From Paraphaeosphaeria minitans (taxonomy: Eukaryota > Ascomycota > Dothideomycetes > Pleosporales > Didymosphaeriaceae): a stretch of DNA of 64,000 nt. Position 1 is the first letter of the stretch; each line of letters begins with the position of its first letter. Below the pieces are notes generated by a model. The model saw only the letters and a program-made list of their open reading frames with translations. It searched no databases and was not told where the DNA came from. Below are positions 49,690-62,800 of this stretch, in pieces. Made by a program: the position numbers and the translations under genes. The DNA is taken from positions 1,488,001 through 1,552,000 of the forward strand of contig WJXW01000005.1 in NCBI GenBank assembly GCA_015832175.1, read 5' to 3'.

Positions 49690-52600
49690 TTTCTAATTAT
49701 AAAAATTATTAAAATAGTAGAAGTATAGCTTATTAATCGCGCTAGCTAGCCCTACTAGTTTGTCTAGCTTTAATTCTAAGTAAACTTAAAAGGAATCTAG
49801 AACTAAATTAACTTAGAGGTAATTAACGCTCTAGTAATTAATTACGTAAAGCTAGAACAACCTCTACTCCTATAGAAACTATTACTAATTGCGGATATAG
49901 CCTCTATAGTAAGTATTTAATTATACAAAGCAGAGCTTACTAAGTATAAAATAGATAAAGAGAGCTTTCCTTTACAAATAGCAGAATACAGAGTAGTAGT
50001 TTTAGACTAGCAAGTAGACTATACTAAAATACAGAATCTCTAGACTTAGGTAAATACTATAGTATCGCCTAATCTACTTACTCCTGCCATAATTACTCTA
50101 GTTAATACACGCTAAACTACGCTTTAGTCCCTAATTTAACTCTTAAAGAAAAATCTTACACTAAATAAAAGAGCTACATAAAATAATATTTAATCTTTAT
50201 ACTGCGCTTATCTTAAGAAGGCTAAGTAGGTAAGATAAAGTTCTAAGACCTAGTTTAAAGAGTAGTAGCTCCTCTATTAAAAAGTAAAGACCTACTTAAT
50301 TAGCAAAATTAGTAGACTGCTTACTACCTAAAATTTCTTAAATATAATTACTGCGCGTATAACACTAGATTAGGCCTAATTAATAAACTAATAGCTAATC
50401 TAGGATAAGACACTAGGACAGAATTAGATTACGCTAGACAATCTAGGAAAGGTATTTTCAGCGCTTATTTAGGAGTATTTAATCTAATCTAGTTCTAATA
50501 AAATAAGTAGGGTATTTGCCACGTTTAATAGATTATTAAAACAATCTACTAACTCTAATAGTTCTAGTTTATCTAATTAGATAAAGAAATAACTAAACTG
50601 TCCCTATAAGCCCTATACTTATAGGTAGAAACTAATAGAGTGCTAAAGACTTTAAACTGCAATAGCTAGATTACCCTAGGATAGAATATTATTATTTAAT
50701 CTCACTAATAAAGAAAAATTAGAGATTCTTAATTAACTTAAGTAGCCTAAGTGGTTAAACCTTTATAATGCAATTACAAAGGTAGAATAGAATAAGAAAT
50801 AATCCTCTACTAAGACTATTAAGTATCCTAGTAGTATTACTGCTACTCTACTAAACCTATTTAATCTGCCTACAGACAATAGAGCATTAGGTGTCTACTC
50901 TACTCTATATTCTAACACTTATCCTTTATTAGAATATATAATACTAGATAGTGCTACAGCAGTTTACCTAGTTAATAATTACAAAAGACTTATTCCTAGA
51001 ATGTTTTAATTATTAAATAAGAGTGTAGAGGTAGGTACACAAAGCCTCCTAATTTTAGAAATTAGTAATAGACTAATTAAGAACGCTTTATATAAGAAAA
51101 ATAAGAGATTTATAAAAGATCTGCTACTCTAAGGAGTAAGAGTAGTAGAAGGCTTTTATATAAATATTATATTAGAAGCTCTTTTAAAGAAAGAAAAGAT
51201 TTAGTACTTTAGTTTAGATTACACTTTTAGGATTAGAAGCCTAGAATAAAGCGTTATCTTAGTAGACCTAAGATATAAGTATAACTTTACTTTCCTATAA
51301 TATAAGCTAATCTACTCTTATTTAATTATTATAAGTGTAACTACTAAAGGATTATCCTAGGTTAATATTAAGAGATTAGATTCTAAGAACCTCTAGCACC
51401 TTTAAGTAGGGTATATAGGAAGTAGAGCTCTATAAATTCTAGTAACTATAGCCTAAGGTATAAAGATTACTAGAATGTTAAGGAAAGATTATAAGCACTG
51501 TACTACTATATACGCAACTTAGGTAATCTCTAGGAGACTTAGAGAATAATTACCTAGGCTATTTTACTTATTATTCTAGGATCTATTTAATATGCCCACT
51601 GCTTAAAATAGAAAAAACTAGGTTTTACTAATTAAAGAAGATTTTAGTAAGAAACCTTACATTTTTAATTTTAGAATAAAGACGCTTTCTAAGATAATAA
51701 AAGTGTAGTAGGATTTCTTAGCTCTTATAAATACAAAATATAAGCTTTAAATTACAAAGATCTACTAGGATAATAATATAGTAACACTTCTATAGAGAGG
51801 GAAATCCTAGTACAAATTTTGGGCTAATTAGGAAAAGATAACAATTAGTAGACTACCGCCCTATATACATAAGCCTAATAGCGCTACAGAAAGAGTAGGC
51901 TAGAAGCTTATAATAAAAGTAATTAAAATATAAACAAGCGTAAATCTACTATTAAATCTCTAGCCTAAGATTATATAAGCAGCATACTAGCTCTAAGAAA
52001 TAATTCCTAGCCTAGTATTAGGCTATTAATTACCTAATAAAACATTAGATGCTTAGTTTAGACAATATTTTTATTATTTTAAACTAGTAAAAACATAATA
52101 TAGGACAGCTAATCTTTATCTAAACTAGAGTACTGTCTATACCTATAGCTGCTAAGCTTATCCTTTAGATTAGGAGTGTGTAGCTAGGCGAGATAGAAGA
52201 GGATTTAAAGTAAATTCTAGAGGCTATATTAGATACTTAGTAGGCTATAAAGCTTTTAATATCTACTAAATATAGATTCTCTAGCTTAATTAGGTAATTA
52301 CTACACAAAACGTAAAGTTTAATAAGTCCTTATTCTATAAAGGATTAGAGGAATAATCTATTCTAAAGATAGAAGTGTTAAAAATAGTAGAAAGCCTTTA
52401 AGAAGAAAAGCTAAACAATTTAGAAAAAGTGTATAAAAATACGCTTAATATTCTTCCTAAAACAAATAAGTATACAAGAACTACTACTAGACCTATAGGT
52501 AACTCTTAGGTAATTAAAAGCAAAGTAGGCTAGCTAAGTAATTAGGAACCTAAGGTATCTACTACTAAGCAAGCTATAGGCTTAGCTAGCTAGTAGCTAA

Positions 52601-54800
52601 GAATTCGCTTAAGTAGAAAAGGAAGTATAGGACTTATAACCCCTAATTAGATACTAGAGCTAGATAATTTTAGGGGTAATCTGTTAAGTAATTAAGAGAT
52701 ATCTAGCAGCCACTAGAACACTACTAAGAGAGCTGGCCTACTAGAATCTAGGGATTTAATACCCTATTTATTAGTAGAAACTAATTAGGTTACTAATTAA
52801 CTTAGCGTAGATAACTTAATCACGCTAGATAAAGTAGATAACTTACTAGCGCGCTAAAAGTAAAGGCAGATCTATCTAGAAGTAAGTAGAATAAGTAGGC
52901 AAAATTGTAGTAAAGTACTAGAAATTAACTAACTAATAAATTGCTATCTACTATTACAAAGATTAAGGAAGCAAAATAATTAGAATAATTAGCTAGGGGG
53001 TAGGTAGAAGCTAGGTACTTATATACTAATTACTAATTATTTTTAAAGTAATCTTAATATAATATTAGAGTATACATTTATACTAGGAGTAGTAGAGGCC
53101 TAGTCTAAGCAAGAAGAATATATTACACTAAATATAATAGTATTTACTTCTATACTTAGAAAGGCGCCTAGAGCGTTTTATATAGCTTAGACTTATAGAG
53201 ACAAGCTTACACTAGAGCTAACCCTATAGAAACACCTTTATAATTATCTATATAGGAAGCTATTCCTCCTTGCCGCTTATAAGGAGATCTTAACTTTATA
53301 AGATAAAGGTACTTAGATAGAGATTAAATAATTAGAAGTATTGGAGTAACTACTCCCTTTAAAGTAGGTCTTTACCTATAAGTTTAATTAAAATAGATAC
53401 TTTAAAAAGTGTAAAGCTTAAATTATTATAAGAGGAGATCTTTAGAAAAAGAATACTCTCTACTCTACTTATACTACTACTCTAGTAGCAAGATCTTTTT
53501 AATTAGCTATAGCTCTAGTAGCAGAATTTAATCTAGAAATCTTATAATTTAATATAGTAGGAGTGTTTCTAAATACTCTTATTACAGCCGCTAATCTAGT
53601 AACTTATAAATTACCTAATAGTTTTAAAAAGCTAAGAAAGTATATAAGATTAAATTAAGCTTTGTATAGCTTAAGAGATTTACTACTTCTTTAGTATAAA
53701 GAATTTATAAGATTACTTTAATCTTATAAACTCTTAGCTTTACTAGAAGAGCTATACCTTTTCTTTAATAGTGATTAAAGTATTATTATTCTATTTTATA
53801 TTAACAATATTCTTCTTCTCTATTATAAAAGTAAAGAGAAAGAAGCCCTAGATTTTTAAAAGAAGATTACGAACAAATATAAAATTAAATTAAAAAGACT
53901 AGTAGAGTAGTTCTTAGGTGTTTAAGTGATTAGGGACAGAGAAGTAAGATTAATTTCTTTAGTCTATAATACCTACATTAATAAGATCACAAAAAAGTTT
54001 AATCTTTTAAACTCTAGGAGCTTCCCTCCTATACTTCTATTAGTAAAAGATCTTATTCTAAGCACAGGAGAAGCTACTCCTTAACAAATAAAACTTTTTT
54101 AAGAAGAAGTAGGATTAGCTCTTTATACAGTAATTATACTACGCCTAGATATAGCCTTTATAGTGTTAAAGCTATTACACTTTCTAATAAATCTAAGCAA
54201 AGAACACTTTGCTGCTATTAATTATATAATCTTTTACCTCTATTAAACTAGATAGTAGGCTATAGTCTTTAGAGGCTATAATAGACCTAATCTACTAATA
54301 TGTGGAGATGCCTCTTTTGCTAATAATCTAATATTACGGCGATCTTCCTATAAATATATTATCCTATTGTTTAGAGGAGCTATCCTATAGAAAGTAGCTT
54401 AACAGAACATAATTACTACTTTAACTATAGAAGTAGAGCTTCTAGCGCTTAAATATATAAGCAAAGAAGCTATAGTAATTAAGAGATTCTTTACTAAGCT
54501 TACTCTAGATCTAGGACCTTTATAGAAGGTCTATTATAACAATCTTTAAACTATTTATTTAGTGATTAGAAAGAACGAAAGAATTACTACTTAACTGCGC
54601 TATATAGATCTTTAGAATATATAGTTGCAGTAAGAGTATATAAAAGGATTATTTTAAGTAGAATATCTTCTAACTAGTAAAATACTAGCAGATAGCCTAA
54701 TAAAGGCTCTTACTTATTAGTAGTTTAATAGATTTAAAAGGCTATTAAATCTATAAAATATAAGTATAATAATTACAGAATAAGAGTAGGTAAGTAGAGA
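49690..54800 (+). pseudogene. RIP-destroyed Copia polyprotein of E4
   Basis: Same domains as E2. In gag several Gln codons survive (for example TTACAAATAGC near 49972) while the stops shared with E1, E2, E3 and E5 are present. The RT site reads TAT ATT AAC AAT. RNase H GDASF lies near 54306. Confidence 0.75.
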
Positions 54801-56508
54801 ATTAATCTATTACCTACCTAGAATTATTAATTTAGAGCTAGAAAATAAGAAAAGAAAAAGAAAAGAAAGAAAAAATTAGAGGGAGAATAAGAATTAGAGG
54901 AAGAGGAGATTAAAGAGCTTATCTATAAGTATATAAACCCTCTTCCTTCTTTACTTAATTATAGGGGTGTAAGAATCTCCTTTATAATTAGTAGTAGGAG
55001 ATTCTCTCTATTCTTTTCTTCTCCTCTTCTTTATAGTAGGTAATTCTTTACTTTATTTACCTCCTCTACTTCTTCTTTAATTAGTAGTAAGTAATAGCTT
55101 ACCCTAGCCTTTCCTCTTTTAATTAGTAGGAGGAGAAGCACTTACCTAGCCTTTACTTTACTTTAGAGCTAATAGGCTACTTATCTAGCTATTTTAATTA
55201 AAGTATTAGCTGCGACTACGCTACTCTTTAATATATAGAGTAGGAAGGTAATTACCTTATCCTCTACTAAAAATTAGCTAGGAGGGAGGGAGTAGAATAG
55301 TAGTTATATACTAAGCTTACTCCTCCTAACTACTAGTAAGAAAAAGAGCTTATAAAGCTACTTTAACCTTTTTACGCAGCTTAGTAATTAGCCTTTCTTA
55401 TAAAAAGTATTAGCTAAACCTAGAAAGAATTTTAAAATAAAAGCTTATATTAACACCCTCTAATAGTTAATAGTAGATAAAATCTATAGCTAGAGTCTAA
55501 ATATACAGCTAGCTATAGAAATAATTAGTAAAATTAGCTAAAGTAATAAAATAATCTTATATATAGTAGTGTAAGAGTAAGTAAAGTAGATATAGTAGTG
55601 CCTACTTAAACTTAAAGTGTTATTATAGTAGCATCTATTACTCTTTCCTACTAGAGCTCCCTTTAAGCAGCCTAAGCAGCTTACTTATCTAAGAGTACTA
55701 AGTGATTACTAGAGGTCTAGAGCTAGAGTAGGAAGAGTTAGTAAAGTAGGAAAATCTTAGTAAGAGAATTAGGAGCTTTATTTAGTAGTTTTTATAGCCT
55801 TTACTACGCGTGCTTTAGCTAGGTTATTAAATATCTAAAAGAGTTAGCAAAGCTCTAAATAATAAAAAGAGCGTAAGGTAATAATTAGAAAAAAATAACC
55901 TACTATAAGATAGTAGGATTTAAAGGCTTAAACTAGTAGGCTTAAATTAGATAGGAGATTAAAGCGTTAAAAGTAAAAAATTAAAAAGAGAAGATTAAGC
56001 GCTAGTAAAGGGCTTATATACTCTACTACCTATTTAATTATTAAGCGCTAAATACGCTCCTTCTTTACTACTTATTTCTCTTACTACTACTTCTTCCTAA
56101 TTAAAACGCGCCTACCTATTATACTTACTAGCTAGTAAGAGCGGGGAAATTACTTTATAGTTAATAGGAAGTAAGCAAAAAGAGTAGTAGAATAAAAGCG
56201 TTTACACTCTAGGCCTTTATACTACACTTATAAGCTCCTAACCTACTAGAAGAAGAGATTCTAGACACAATTCACAATAGAATTTGTGATTTAAAAGATA
56301 AATAGTGATTGTTTTACTATTATAATAAGTAGAGGGTGATAGAATTGCTGTTCTTAAGATAAGGAGATTTAGAAGAATAATTTTTAATAGTTTTTTAATC
56401 TTTAAACAGCCTTTAGATAGTTTTTTAAAGATCTTTAGAAAGGATTTAGACGATTACAGATTACTTCTTAAGATAGGTAATCCGCTTTAAGTAATCACCT
56501 AGGGGGTG

Positions 56509-56703
56509 TATTAAAGTAAAACACTTACTTTTGTGATTCTTTCTAGATCTACTAATTTAGATTATAGGATTCTTACTAAGAGGCTCGTTTCTTTTGTATA
56601 TAGTCTGCCCTTTTAGCATCCTTTCCTACAATTAGCTCTTTGTATTCTTTACAACTCTGCTCCTGAATATCCTGTGATAGTTCGAGCCCTTTTTACCACA
56701 ACA
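56509..56703 (+). repeat. 3' LTR of Copia E4
   Basis: A 195-bp LTR, begins TATTAAAGTAAAACAC (RIP-altered TGTTGAAG), ends CCACAACA, then CCTAG. Confidence 0.88.
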
Positions 56704-57624
56704 CCTAGTAATACTATTTAGCTTAACTAATGCCCCTATAAGCTTCTAGGCATATATTAATAAGGCACTAGCGCTATACCTAGATTATATATATATTATA
56801 TATCTAGATAATATACTTATCTATACCTATAATAAGGATTTTACATTTTACTAGCGCGCTGTCTACGCTGTGCTTAAATTACTACATAAAGCTAAACTTT
56901 TTATTACTTTAACTAAGTGCATATTTACCTTAGGCAAAGTCTACTTCCTTACTTTTATTATAACTACATAAGAATCTATGCTAATCCTATAGGCATAGTA
57001 ACTATTATAAAATAACTATTGCTAACTAGCATCTAAGAGCTCTAGTTATTTCTAGGCTTTATAAACTTTTATAGGCAATTTATTAAGGTATATATATAAG
57101 AGACTATTCCTCTCTTAGACCTACTTAAGAAGAACTAAGTGTTCTAATAATTAGTAAAGGCTAATAATACTTTTAAGATACTTAAAACGCGCTTTTTAAC
57201 TGCGCCTATTCTACGCTACTTTAACCCTACATAACTAATCTAATTAGAAACTAACGCATCTACTTTTATAATATCTAGTATCTTTTTATAGCTATTTAAG
57301 CACTAAAAGTGGTATCTAGTTACTTTTATATTAAGGAAACTCTAAGCTACAGAACTAAATTATAAGGCATATAACCTTAAGCTTCTTACTATTATTTACT
57401 ACTTTAAGCAATAGAGATATTATCTAGATAGTATATAGTATATAATTTAAGTGCTAAGTAACTATAATAACCTACGCAGTACACGCGCTATATAGAAACT
57501 AAACCTATAATAAGCGTAATAGGCGATATATCTAGTAATCTTTAATTTTAAAGTGGAATACTACTTAGGGAAAACAAACCTAGTAGATAAACTATAAAGA
57601 AGGGTAAATTACGTATAGAAGAAC
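56704..57624 (+). mobile_element. Gypsy-2 plus copy, RT-RNase H fragment
   Basis: Plus-strand translation gives the second half of RT with Y-L-D-N at 56801-56812, the following FLGFxxFYRxFI-type region, and RNase H up to VEYYLGKTNLVDKL near 57570. In Gypsy elements this is the GKxNxxADxLSR segment closing RNase H. It is cut at 57624 by Copia E5. Stops are RIP-type. Confidence 0.75.
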
Positions 57625-57819
57625 TGTTGAAGTAAAACACTCACTTCCGTGATTCTTTCTGGATCCACTGATTCAGATCACGGGATTCTTGCCAAGAGGC
57701 TCGTTTCTTTTATATATAGTCTACCCTTTCAGCATCCTTTCCTATAATTAGCTCTTTGTATTCTTTACAACTCTGCTCCTAAATATCCTATAATAGTTTA
57801 AGCCCTTTTTACCACAATA
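57625..57819 (+). repeat. 5' LTR of Copia E5
   Basis: A 195-bp LTR starting TGTTGAAGTAAAACACTC and ending CCACAATA, inserted after AGAAC (57620-57624). Confidence 0.88.
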
Positions 57820-58844
57820 GTTATAAGCCTAGCGCTTAGAACGTAGAATAATTCTCCCTGCCTACTTAGTAACGCTTGAATTATTATACAACACTCTATT
57901 TAGAACCTCTTTATAATACAATCCCTCTATTCTAATTACAAAAATTATTAAAATAGTAGAAGTATAGCTCGTTAATCGCGCTAATTAGCCTTACTAGTTT
58001 GTCCAGCTTTAATTCTAAGTAAACTTGAAAGGAATCTAGAACTAAATTAATCTAAAGGCGATTAACGCTCTAGTAATTAATTACATAAAGCTAGAATAAC
58101 CTCTGCTCCTACAGAAACTATCACTAATTGCAGATACAGCCTCTATAGCGAGTATTTAATTATATAAAGCAGAGCTTACTAAGTATAAAATAGATAAGGA
58201 GAGCTTTCCTTTACAAATAGTAGAATATAGAGCAGTAGTTTCAGACTAGCAAGTAGACTATACTAAGATATAGAATCTCTAGACTTGGGTAAACGCTACA
58301 GTATCGCCTAATCTGCTTACTCCTACCATAATTACTCTAGTTAATACACGCTAAACTACGCTTTAGTCTCTAATTTAACTCTTAAAGGAAGATCTCGCAC
58401 TAAATAAAGAAGCTATATAGAATAATGTTTAAGCTTTATACTGCGCTTATCTTAAGAAGGCTAAGCAGGCAAGACAAAGTCCTAAGACCTAGTTTAAAGA
58501 GTAGCAGCTCCTCTATTAAAAAGCAAAGACCTACTTAATTAGCGAAATTAGTAGACCGCTTACTACCTAAGATTTCCTAGATATAATCGCCGCGCGTATA
58601 GCACTAGATTAGGCCTAATTAATAAACTAACAGCTAATCTAGGATAAGACGCTAGGACAGAATTAGATCACGCTAGACGATCTAGGGAAGGTATTTTCAG
58701 CGCTTGTCTAGGAGTATTTAATCTAATCTAGTTCTAATAAAATAAGTGGGGTATTCGCCACTTTTAATAGATTATTAAGACAATCTACTAACTCTAATAG
58801 TTCTAGTTCGTCTAATTAGACAAAGAAACAACTAAACTGTCCCT
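57625..58844 (+). mobile_element. Copia copy E5, 5' part
   Basis: A 195-bp 5' LTR (57625-57819) followed by about 1 kb of gag, homologous to E2 from 28047. Homology stops at TCCCT (58840-58844), exactly where G1c begins. The undamaged continuation of the same sequence is seen in E4 at 50601-50605 and beyond. E5 retains more Gln/Trp codons than the other copies (for example ACT TGG GTA). The rest presumably lies beyond G1c, outside the window. Confidence 0.85.
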
Positions 58845-59274
58845 TGTTAAATCCAAGAGGGTAGCTAGTCCTAAAGGGTTAAGGTTAGTTCTTGGGCAGG
58901 AGTACTTACGGAAGGTGGAAGGTCTTGTTAATATAATAGTATCTTGCGAAGTATAATAAGTCAACAATTTAGTCTACTAGAATCTAAATAATAGATTAAT
59001 AAACAGATTAAATACAAGTATAGAGAGTCTATCCTTGCGTTCCTATATACTAAGTAAAGTCCGCTCTATAGGGAGCGCTCTATAGAGAGCGCTCTATATA
59101 GAGCGGTTACGTATGTTATACTCTGCACAGAGTAATTAAGCGCTCTGTAGAGAGTAGTTATATAACTTTTTTGTTTAAGGCGTAGCCAGCATCAAGTCCT
59201 TACTCAATCCTTACTATGCGCCCACTAGGTACAAAACTAGTTTCCCGCCATTATATAGATTTTAGATCCTAACA
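58845..59274 (-). repeat. 3' LTR of G1c, variant U3
   Basis: A 430-bp LTR. The outer part (58845 to about 59052, R-U5 side) matches G1a and G1b; the remainder (U3 side) is unrelated to theirs and contains three 14-bp tandem units. Confidence 0.8.
59062..59103. repeat. Three 14-bp palindromic tandem repeats in G1c U3
   Basis: Units CGCTCTATAGGGAG, CGCTCTATAGAGAG and CGCTCTATATAGAG. CTCTATAGAG is self-complementary, so the array can pair with itself. A related CGCTCTGTAGAGAG occurs near 59136. A transcription-factor or enhancer array is a plausible role, by analogy with U3 repeats in other LTRs. Confidence 0.75.
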
Positions 59275-59859
59275 TTATCCCCTCTTTTTTACAGATTTGT
59301 CCTAAATTACATGTCTAGACCTTAGCTATTGTTACGTAAGCTGTCCTGCTAACCCCACTTACTATAAGTACGTCTATTAGCATTATACCTAGTAACTCTA
59401 CTATTTAAAAATATTAATTATATCGCAAGATCTAAGAAGCTAATATTATTACAGAGAGCCCTTACATTAATTACAGTTTTAAAAGTTCTATTTACTACGT
59501 TATACTAGGTTTAGGTTTAAAGTGTTCTAAATATGTTCGCTTAGGTCGTCTATGTGTAAATATAAGCTAGTTATTACTAGATAAGACTTATAAGGAGTAT
59601 AAGAAGAAGGTTAAAGAGGATAAGAAGGCGTTATCTCTCCTAATAGTGTAGTTGTTACAAAATAAGAAAATACTAGCTTAGGCTAAAGAGCGTGCTCGTA
59701 AGAAGATATTATGTCTGGCTGCAGAAATAACTACAAATAGTAAGGACGTGAATACAGATACTATTAATTATCCTGCTACTGCAGCAACTGTTAGTTACTC
59801 TATAGCAATGTGGTTAACGCTTAACATAGTAGACACTATAGCGTTAGTACTATAATCCT

Positions 59860-62800
59860 CCTAGGTATATTTATATTTCTAATAGAATTCCTTAATCTTT
59901 TGCTAACAGTTTCCTAGATTGTTTTTTAGTTCCTAGGTGTTTTCGCTATGTGGGTAACCTTTCCACTTAATAAGGTACGTGTTATTATGCTAATTATATT
60001 CTAGAATTCTTTTAACCTTAAATTTATTTTCTTCCTTAGTCTAGTGGTAGAAGGTGGTTTCAACTAGTGTATTAGGGTCTACTAGTTCTAGTAGTGATAC
60101 GTGGAATACTAGGTGTATCTTTGCATCTGGCGGTAGTTTTAACTTGTAGTTCACTAGTAATATTTGCTTAGAAATGTAAAATAGTCTAACCTTAATATAA
60201 TCTAGTTTCTTGTGTTTCCTCTTCTAAGTTTAAAGGTTCTTTGTAAGTAGATATACTTTATCCCCCTTCTTTAGCTAAGGTGCTATTTTTTATTTTTAGT
60301 TTTAGTATAAAATTAATTACTACTAAGCTTTTTTAAGATTCTCTTAGAGTTGTTAGTGTATTTTCTTTATATTTTCTGCTATATCTATAGCTTCTTTTGC
60401 TTTAATTGTCGTAGGAAATTATTAGTTAAAGAGATGTAGGTGTCTTCTGTAGTTTATATAGAACAGTGTATGTCCTAATACTGCTAATACTTTGTTATTA
60501 TAGGCTAACTGTGCTATAGGTAGTAATAAAACTTAGTTATTCTTTTAACTATTACAGTAGATGCGTAGGTACATTTCTATAGTTTAGTTCGTACGTTCTA
60601 TCTGTCTGTCTGTTTATAGATAGTAAGCTGTTAATAATTTTCGTTTTGTTCTAAGCAGTGCTATAAGCGTTGTCTAATAATTTAACGTGAAGAGCTTATC
60701 TCTATCACTAATAATTATTTTTGGGATTCTGTGGTGTCTAATTAGTTAGTCCAGGATAAGAAAAGCGAGTTCCTTTGCCGTTATTCTTTTAAGGCATAGA
60801 ATGAGCTTAACATACTTAGTTAGTTAGTAGACTACTACTAGTATGCTGTCGTATTTAATTCCTATTATTGGATCCTTAGAGTTTAGAATTCCTATAACAA
60901 AATCTATAGTAATATCTTCTTATAGTGCTGTTGGTATTCTAATTACTTATATCTCTCTATATTTAAGATGTGTACTATGTTTGTTTCTCTAGCATTCTAC
61001 ACATTTGCAGATATAAGTTATTACAGCTTCCTTAATTCCTTTAAAAGTGTAATTCCTTTAGATAAGTTCCATTATTTTTGTGATGCCTAGGTGTCCGTAC
61101 ATAGGGTTATTGTGGTATTATTAGATAATCTTGGTCTGTAGATGTTCCAGAACTTCTTAGTTAATTACCAAAAGTTAATTTAGTTCCGCTGTTAGTTCTA
61201 GAGATCTATCTTTGGCTTTGCGAAGAATTGCGGAGAAAGTTTTTTCCTTTTCTCCTACTAGATTACTTTATTAGCTAAGAGCGTCTACTCTGCCATTTTC
61301 TTTTCTAGCTACATAGATAATTTTAAACTTATACTACCCTGTGGTTTACAACTATCTTTATTATTATAGCGTAAGTTCTTTTATTATCGTGAACCTTAGA
61401 AGGTTCTTATAATCTATATAGATTTCTAGTGTTAAGTAACTAAGCGCGTAAATCCTCTAGTGCTTTAAGGCTTTAATAATAGTGTAGAGTTCTTTATCGT
61501 ATACGTCGTATTGTGTTTTGGCGTTATTAAATTTGCATAAGTAATAGGCAATTAGGTGCTATTTGCTATTACGTTTTTATTTAGCGTAGGCGCCTAGTGT
61601 AAGATCACTAGCGTCTGTTTTAAAGCGTAGTAGTTCATTGCTTCTAAAATAAACAAGGATAGGTTCTATAATACATACTGTCTTAAAGAGTTAGAATAAC
61701 ATTCTACACTTATTTGTCTATTTAAAGGGTACATCCTTCTTTATAAGATTTATTAAGGGTATTGTAACCTTTGCGTAATCTTGGATAAATTATTAATTAA
61801 ATCTACAGAATCCTAAGAATTCTTGGATATTCTTAGCTATCTTTAGTATTAGCTAGTTCTTAATACATTTAACTTTACTTAGTGCTATCTTGATTCCTTC
61901 TATAGTAATAATGTGTCCTAGGAATTTAAGTTATTTAACGTTAAACTTATATTTCTTAAGTTTAATACAAAGGCATGCTTTGTCTAGTGCTTCTAGTACT
62001 ATCTATATATACTTAGTGTAGTCTAATTTGTTTTTAGAAAAGATAAGGATATCGTCTATATACGCAATAATAAATATGTCTAGATGTTTACAGAGTACGT
62101 TATTAATAAGTGCTATAAAAGCTGCTAGTGCGTTTGTAAGTCCAAATAGCATAACCTTGTACTTAAATAGTCTGTAGCGTAATTAAAACACTATTTTCTA
62201 TTCTTCACCTTTCTTAATTTATATAAGGTGGTAACCGTCTCTTAGATCTATTATTGTGAATATCTTAGCTTAAGACAGTTAATTTTGTAGCTCTATAATA
62301 TTTAGTAGTAGATATTAGTTCTTTATTGTTATATTGTTAAGTTGTTAGTAGTTAACGCATAGTCTGTCTAATCTATCCTTTTTTTTAATAAACATAAAAG
62401 GGCTTACTGCTAGTAACTTTAATAGTTATATATATCCTTTCTTAAGGTTTATCTTAATAAAATCACGTTCTTTAAGGAGTTCTTCTCCTATCTTACTATA
62501 TAGTAGTCTAAAGGGTGGCGTCTTCCCTTCTTTTAGGTCTATCGTAAGATCCTAGGGTTAATATTCTAGTAGGTTTACTTTTCCTTCCTTTTCTATAAAT
62601 ATGTGTGTCTATTTCCTGTACTCTCTTAGTAAGGTGAGAGGTATACTATTATCCTCTTTCTCGCACTTCTTAACCTAGTAGTTCCTACTAGCGTCTACTA
62701 AAGTGTGCTTTCGTTTTTTAACTGTTTATCGCAGTATTATGTTGTTAATAACTCCCTTATCTACTATTATTTTTAGTTAATGTATAGGCTTTGCTTATAA

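Larger units (their letters stand above)
49385..56703 (+). mobile_element. Copia LTR retrotransposon, copy E4
   Basis: A 7319-bp element in plus orientation with 195-bp LTRs (49385-49579, 56509-56703) and a perfect target-site duplication CCTAG (49380-49384, 56704-56708). It is inserted in the RT region of Gypsy-2. The RT catalytic site is Y-I-N-N (near 53800). The long extra 3' segment is present (about 54810-56508), without the 51-bp duplication of E3. It is complete in structure, with coding frames destroyed. Confidence 0.9.

Noticed and set aside
59062..59103. CRISPR-like or satellite array
   Set aside because: There are only three 14-bp units without spacers, inside an LTR of a eukaryotic element.
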